The notes below the pieces were generated by a model. The model saw only the letters and a list, made by a program, of their open reading frames with translations. It was not told the DNA's origin and did no database searches. From Phytophthora sp. 'mugwort' (taxonomy: Eukaryota > Oomycota > Peronosporomycetes > Peronosporales > Peronosporaceae): a stretch of 64,000 nucleotides of DNA. Location of the stretch: the NCBI GenBank assembly GCA_033558025.1, contig JAUCEF010000005.1, forward strand, positions 1,922,001 to 1,986,000. Reading direction: 5' to 3'. The translations under genes were made by a program, and so were the position numbers. The first letter of the stretch is position 1; the number at the start of each line of letters is the position of its first letter. Positions 61,580 to 64,000 of the stretch are shown here, in pieces.

Positions 61580-62000
61580 TGCTCACCCCAATGCTACCCT
61601 CAGGCGCTGATATTGATCACTCCCCTGAGTTTGAGTCAGGGTGCTGAAGGGCTTGGTGGACACGTCAAGAGACCGATCCGCGCGGGACTCTCGGCGCTGC
61701 AGCCCTTTCTGCGGCCTACAGGGGCCATTTTTGGTGAAGCTGAGGTCGCCGAATGGGCTTCGATTGCGGGATTCCCAAGCGGAATAATGTGGATGACACG
61801 ACATGTGTGTACATTTTGCTGGATGCAATTCCACAAACGTCCGACCTTATTGAGTGCTTGTTCAGCGTGGTACAGATGGCGCTTCGCTATAGAGGAACCG
61901 CCTCTCGCCAATGACGTTGGAGATGCATTTGTTTCTAAGGGTCGACGAGACGTTCTGGGATATGACTACGGTCGACGCAGGCGTTGAGTTGTTTCTAGTG
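61580..62000 (+). pseudogene. hAT-family transposase C-terminal remnant
   Basis: Across three plus-strand frames one can follow the oomycete hAT tail. It starts with SGADIDHSPEFESGC near 61604. Next comes YILLDAIPQTSDLIECLFSV near 61812, the hAT dimerisation motif usually IP.TSN.VER.FS, followed by VQMALRYRG. LEMHLFLRVDETFWDMTTVD near 61914 corresponds to the usual LE..LFL..N...WD..TV. Frameshifts and stops between the pieces show the copy is dead. The catalytic and BED-finger parts are not visible. Confidence 0.6.
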
Positions 62001-62245
62001 AAGTATACGACACCTTCACTGATAATTTACTTCGGCAATGTTCCAGCCCCCATTTTTTATTCTCTTGATGTGCTATCGCCTCACGCTATAAGTTGTTGAC
62101 CTTGCTAGAAATAGGTATAAAATAGTATCGGGTTCCCTGCCCCCCCCGCACAGTTAAGGATTTACATTTTCAAAGTCATATTTAAAGAGGATAGTATCTA
62201 AATAATAAGCTAGAAAAACACTCAATCGATTCAGCAGTCAAATCC

Positions 62246-62298
62246 GCTTCCATCCGGCTAGTAAAAATGTTTTTACAAATGATCCCCTGGATGGAAGC
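62246..62298. repeat. Nested inverted repeat
   Basis: Outer arms GCTTCCATCC (62246-62255) and GGATGGAAGC (62289-62298) are perfect. Inside lies a second palindrome GTAAAAATGTTTTTAC (62261-62276). The whole can fold as a double hairpin. Confidence 0.85.
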
Positions 62299-63540
62299 AC
62301 TTTTTCAATGAGCGAAAGCTCAATGTGTACACGGCGTGTGGGAGACCTGAAGGTACCAGGAGATAGTGGATACTGCTTTTTCGTTGGTATGCGCAAATCG
62401 CGATTTGGAACTAGGTTCCGTGGCTGCTTTAGGGACATGTCGCGCTGGCTGGTGCTGGTTTTCGGTCTGGTTCTCAGGCTAGGGAAAGGGTTCAGACGTC
62501 TTTTGAGAGGCTCGTTACAACATTGGTTAGGGTAAATTGTGTGTAACAACAAAAACTCGGGAATTTGAGAAGTGCTCGGGTCCCTGAGCTTTGTGCATGG
62601 CTGACCGTCTGACAACTAGTCACTCCAGCTTACAATTCCTCTTTTCAAAGCCTTCTGTTTCTTAGCCCCCGCGGTGCTCACACTTCGAGCTGTCTGTACG
62701 TCATTCGGTATCTTGGCGACACACATGCTTTCGCCTTCACTTCAACTGTGCTGGACGAGCCATGCTGCCGACTGCTCGCACGCCACCTCTCAAGGCTGTA
62801 GCCTGAATGGTCGTCATGCCGCTACTACAGAGAGCAGGAGCGGCGTCTTCGCTTCCCAGAATGTTTGGTCGCTGCACTGGCACGCTAAAGGCGTAGCACT
62901 CAGCGCTGCTTCACCCGGAGTTGCGAGCTGCATGCCGCCACGCTGGGGGCACAGGTCTAAATGTCGTTGTAGCTGGCTGTGTCTGATAACGCAGCAGCGC
63001 TCATGGCAGGCACAAGCAGCGAGAAGCCAAGCCCCGCGTTGTCGAAGGACGACGATGAGAGCTGGGCATGAAAATGAACGGCCGATATTATATTGGTGAT
63101 GCGGAGCTGCTGCTTATTTGGAACTGCCAGCAGCTCGATCGCGCATTACCAGCCAGAACCAGAAGGGCTCTGGTTTCTGACTGGTCGCCATCCCTAGCCC
63201 CACAGGCAACTAGCACCAACCAGCGCGAGAAGCCTATTAGGGGGGGGGGGTCGGAGTACAAACGAGCAAAATCAAAATGGGCATTGAAATGAGTTGAGGG
63301 TCGAGGTAGAATACCTGCTTTTATTATTATTATCTTTTTACCGAGCTCTACCGGTACCGCTAATTCTCGAACTTCTCTGATGAGAACTCAGCGTGGCTGC
63401 GCGGTGAGCTTGCCTCTGGTTCGCAGCGTTGTGGGTGGAACGGCACACGAAGATGCGCAGCCATCGACCTCTTAAGACACAAGGCCACGCCAAGACTCTG
63501 CTAATGCTGGCACCAAGCCCCAGCCATCAAACCACCTCGC
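62299..63540. other. No gene assigned
   Basis: Short mutually overlapping frames only. A run of ten G lies at 63241-63250. Nothing recognisable was found. Confidence 0.4.
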
Positions 63541-63830
63541 CTGATCTGGACTGATGAGCGGCTGCGAACGCTTCTTTACATGCGCGTGGTCATCTTTAGG
63601 CCGGTATTCATCAAGACCAACGGTCGAAGACAGCTAACTGTATGTGGCGCAGAGTTCGTCATAGGTTTCAACGAGGAGCATGGCATGGAGGCTGTCGTCG
63701 ATCAGCTGCGGAACGAATTCAGTGCTGCCAACGCGCTGTTCCAGCGGATGCGATCGCCACTGGTAATCGCTCGAAGCCCGTCTCGTACCGTAGCTATTGG
63801 CCTCTCTTACCTGTAGTGGAGTTCTTTGCT
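63541..63830 (+). pseudogene. Possible SANT/Myb-like DNA-binding fragment
   Basis: Reading from about 63545: RLIWTDERLRTLLYMR, then VFIKTNGRRQLTVCGAEFVI and HGMEAVVDQLRNEFSAANAL (a break may lie near the join). The W-T-D-E-R start and regularly spaced helices resemble the Myb/SANT-like domains that precede Harbinger-type transposases in oomycetes. The frame ends at 63816. It is short and lacks any partner, so I place it as a probable transposon scrap with low confidence. Confidence 0.35.
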
Positions 63831-64000
63831 GACAAAAAGGGGCTCCGGAACGAAGATTTCGAGCAATCAGAGGCCCTCTACCACCGTTTCTCGTAGCGTC
63901 ATCTGAAGAAGGGAGCAATGCTGGCGAAAGAGATGTAGATGTCAGTGAATGTGAGGATAGGCCCGAATCGGGCGCGACAGACACTCGTATCCCGTCGCAG
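63831..64000. other. Window end, no gene seen
   Basis: Only a Ser-rich minus-strand frame overlaps this end. Nothing is supported. Confidence 0.3.

Noticed and set aside
1..64000. RXLR or Crinkler effector genes
   Set aside because: No frame combines a signal peptide with RXLR-EER or LFLAK motifs at the usual distances.

Overview
The window looks like nuclear DNA of an oomycete, most likely Phytophthora or a close relative. The protein genes are eukaryotic and split by short introns (about 60-100 bp) with GTACGT, GTGCGT or GTAAGT donors and CAG/TAG acceptors. A textbook oomycete Inr+FPR core promoter sits before the first gene. The transposon relics (CENP-B/pogo-like, multi-exon piggyBac-like, Tc1, hAT, MULE/SWIM, Ty3 chromovirus) are types common in Phytophthora. 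Every assignment was made by reading the sequence; no database was searched.

Layout. 0-3.5 kb is gene-poor with a SWIM-finger (MULE-type) remnant. 3.6-6.1 kb holds an 814-residue DGAT2-type acyltransferase with a very long polytopic N-terminal region, followed by a decayed copy of its own 3' end. 7-17 kb is a transposon graveyard: pogo/CENP-B remnants in three places and both orientations, a piggyBac-like pseudogene with a Lys-Pro-Ala minisatellite, and a Tc1 relic. 17.7-24.4 kb is a young, complete Ty3/gypsy chromovirus with near-identical LTRs and a 5-bp target duplication, but with a broken gag-pol. 24.84-26.02 kb is a 1174-bp PIF/Harbinger-like element with perfect 20-bp inverted ends and a TAA duplication.

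27.4-57.6 kb is a compact block of conserved host genes: Miro GTPase (-), divergent from a TBC/ankyrin/AN1-like Rab-GAP (+); a GAF-GAF cyclic-nucleotide phosphodiesterase (-); then four genes in tandem on the minus strand (PXMP4/PMP24, a secreted Cys-repeat J-domain protein, a PSTAIRE CDK, D-glycerate 3-kinase); a ubiquitin-like two-TM protein (+); a CBS-CBS-PB1 protein (-); then four tandem plus-strand genes (an unassigned F-box-like protein, a TauE/SafE transporter, the BRE1 H2B E3 ligase, and a BMT5-like rRNA methyltransferase). From 57.6 kb to the end the window returns to repeats, with Tc1 and hAT remnants.

The genes do not form one pathway. Themes are membrane traffic and organelle dynamics (Miro, Rab-GAP, PXMP4), second-messenger and cell-cycle signalling (PDE, CDK), and chromatin and ribosome modification (BRE1, BMT5-like). 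Intron models for the multi-exon genes were built by hand from splice sites and reading phase. All total a multiple of three; exon 1 of the ubiquitin-like gene is the least certain. The most unusual items are the Cys-pair-repeat J-domain protein, the TBC-ankyrin-AN1-like architecture, the polytopic DGAT2, the retroelement's extra ORF and tRNA-like LTR segment, and the 1174-bp TIR element.
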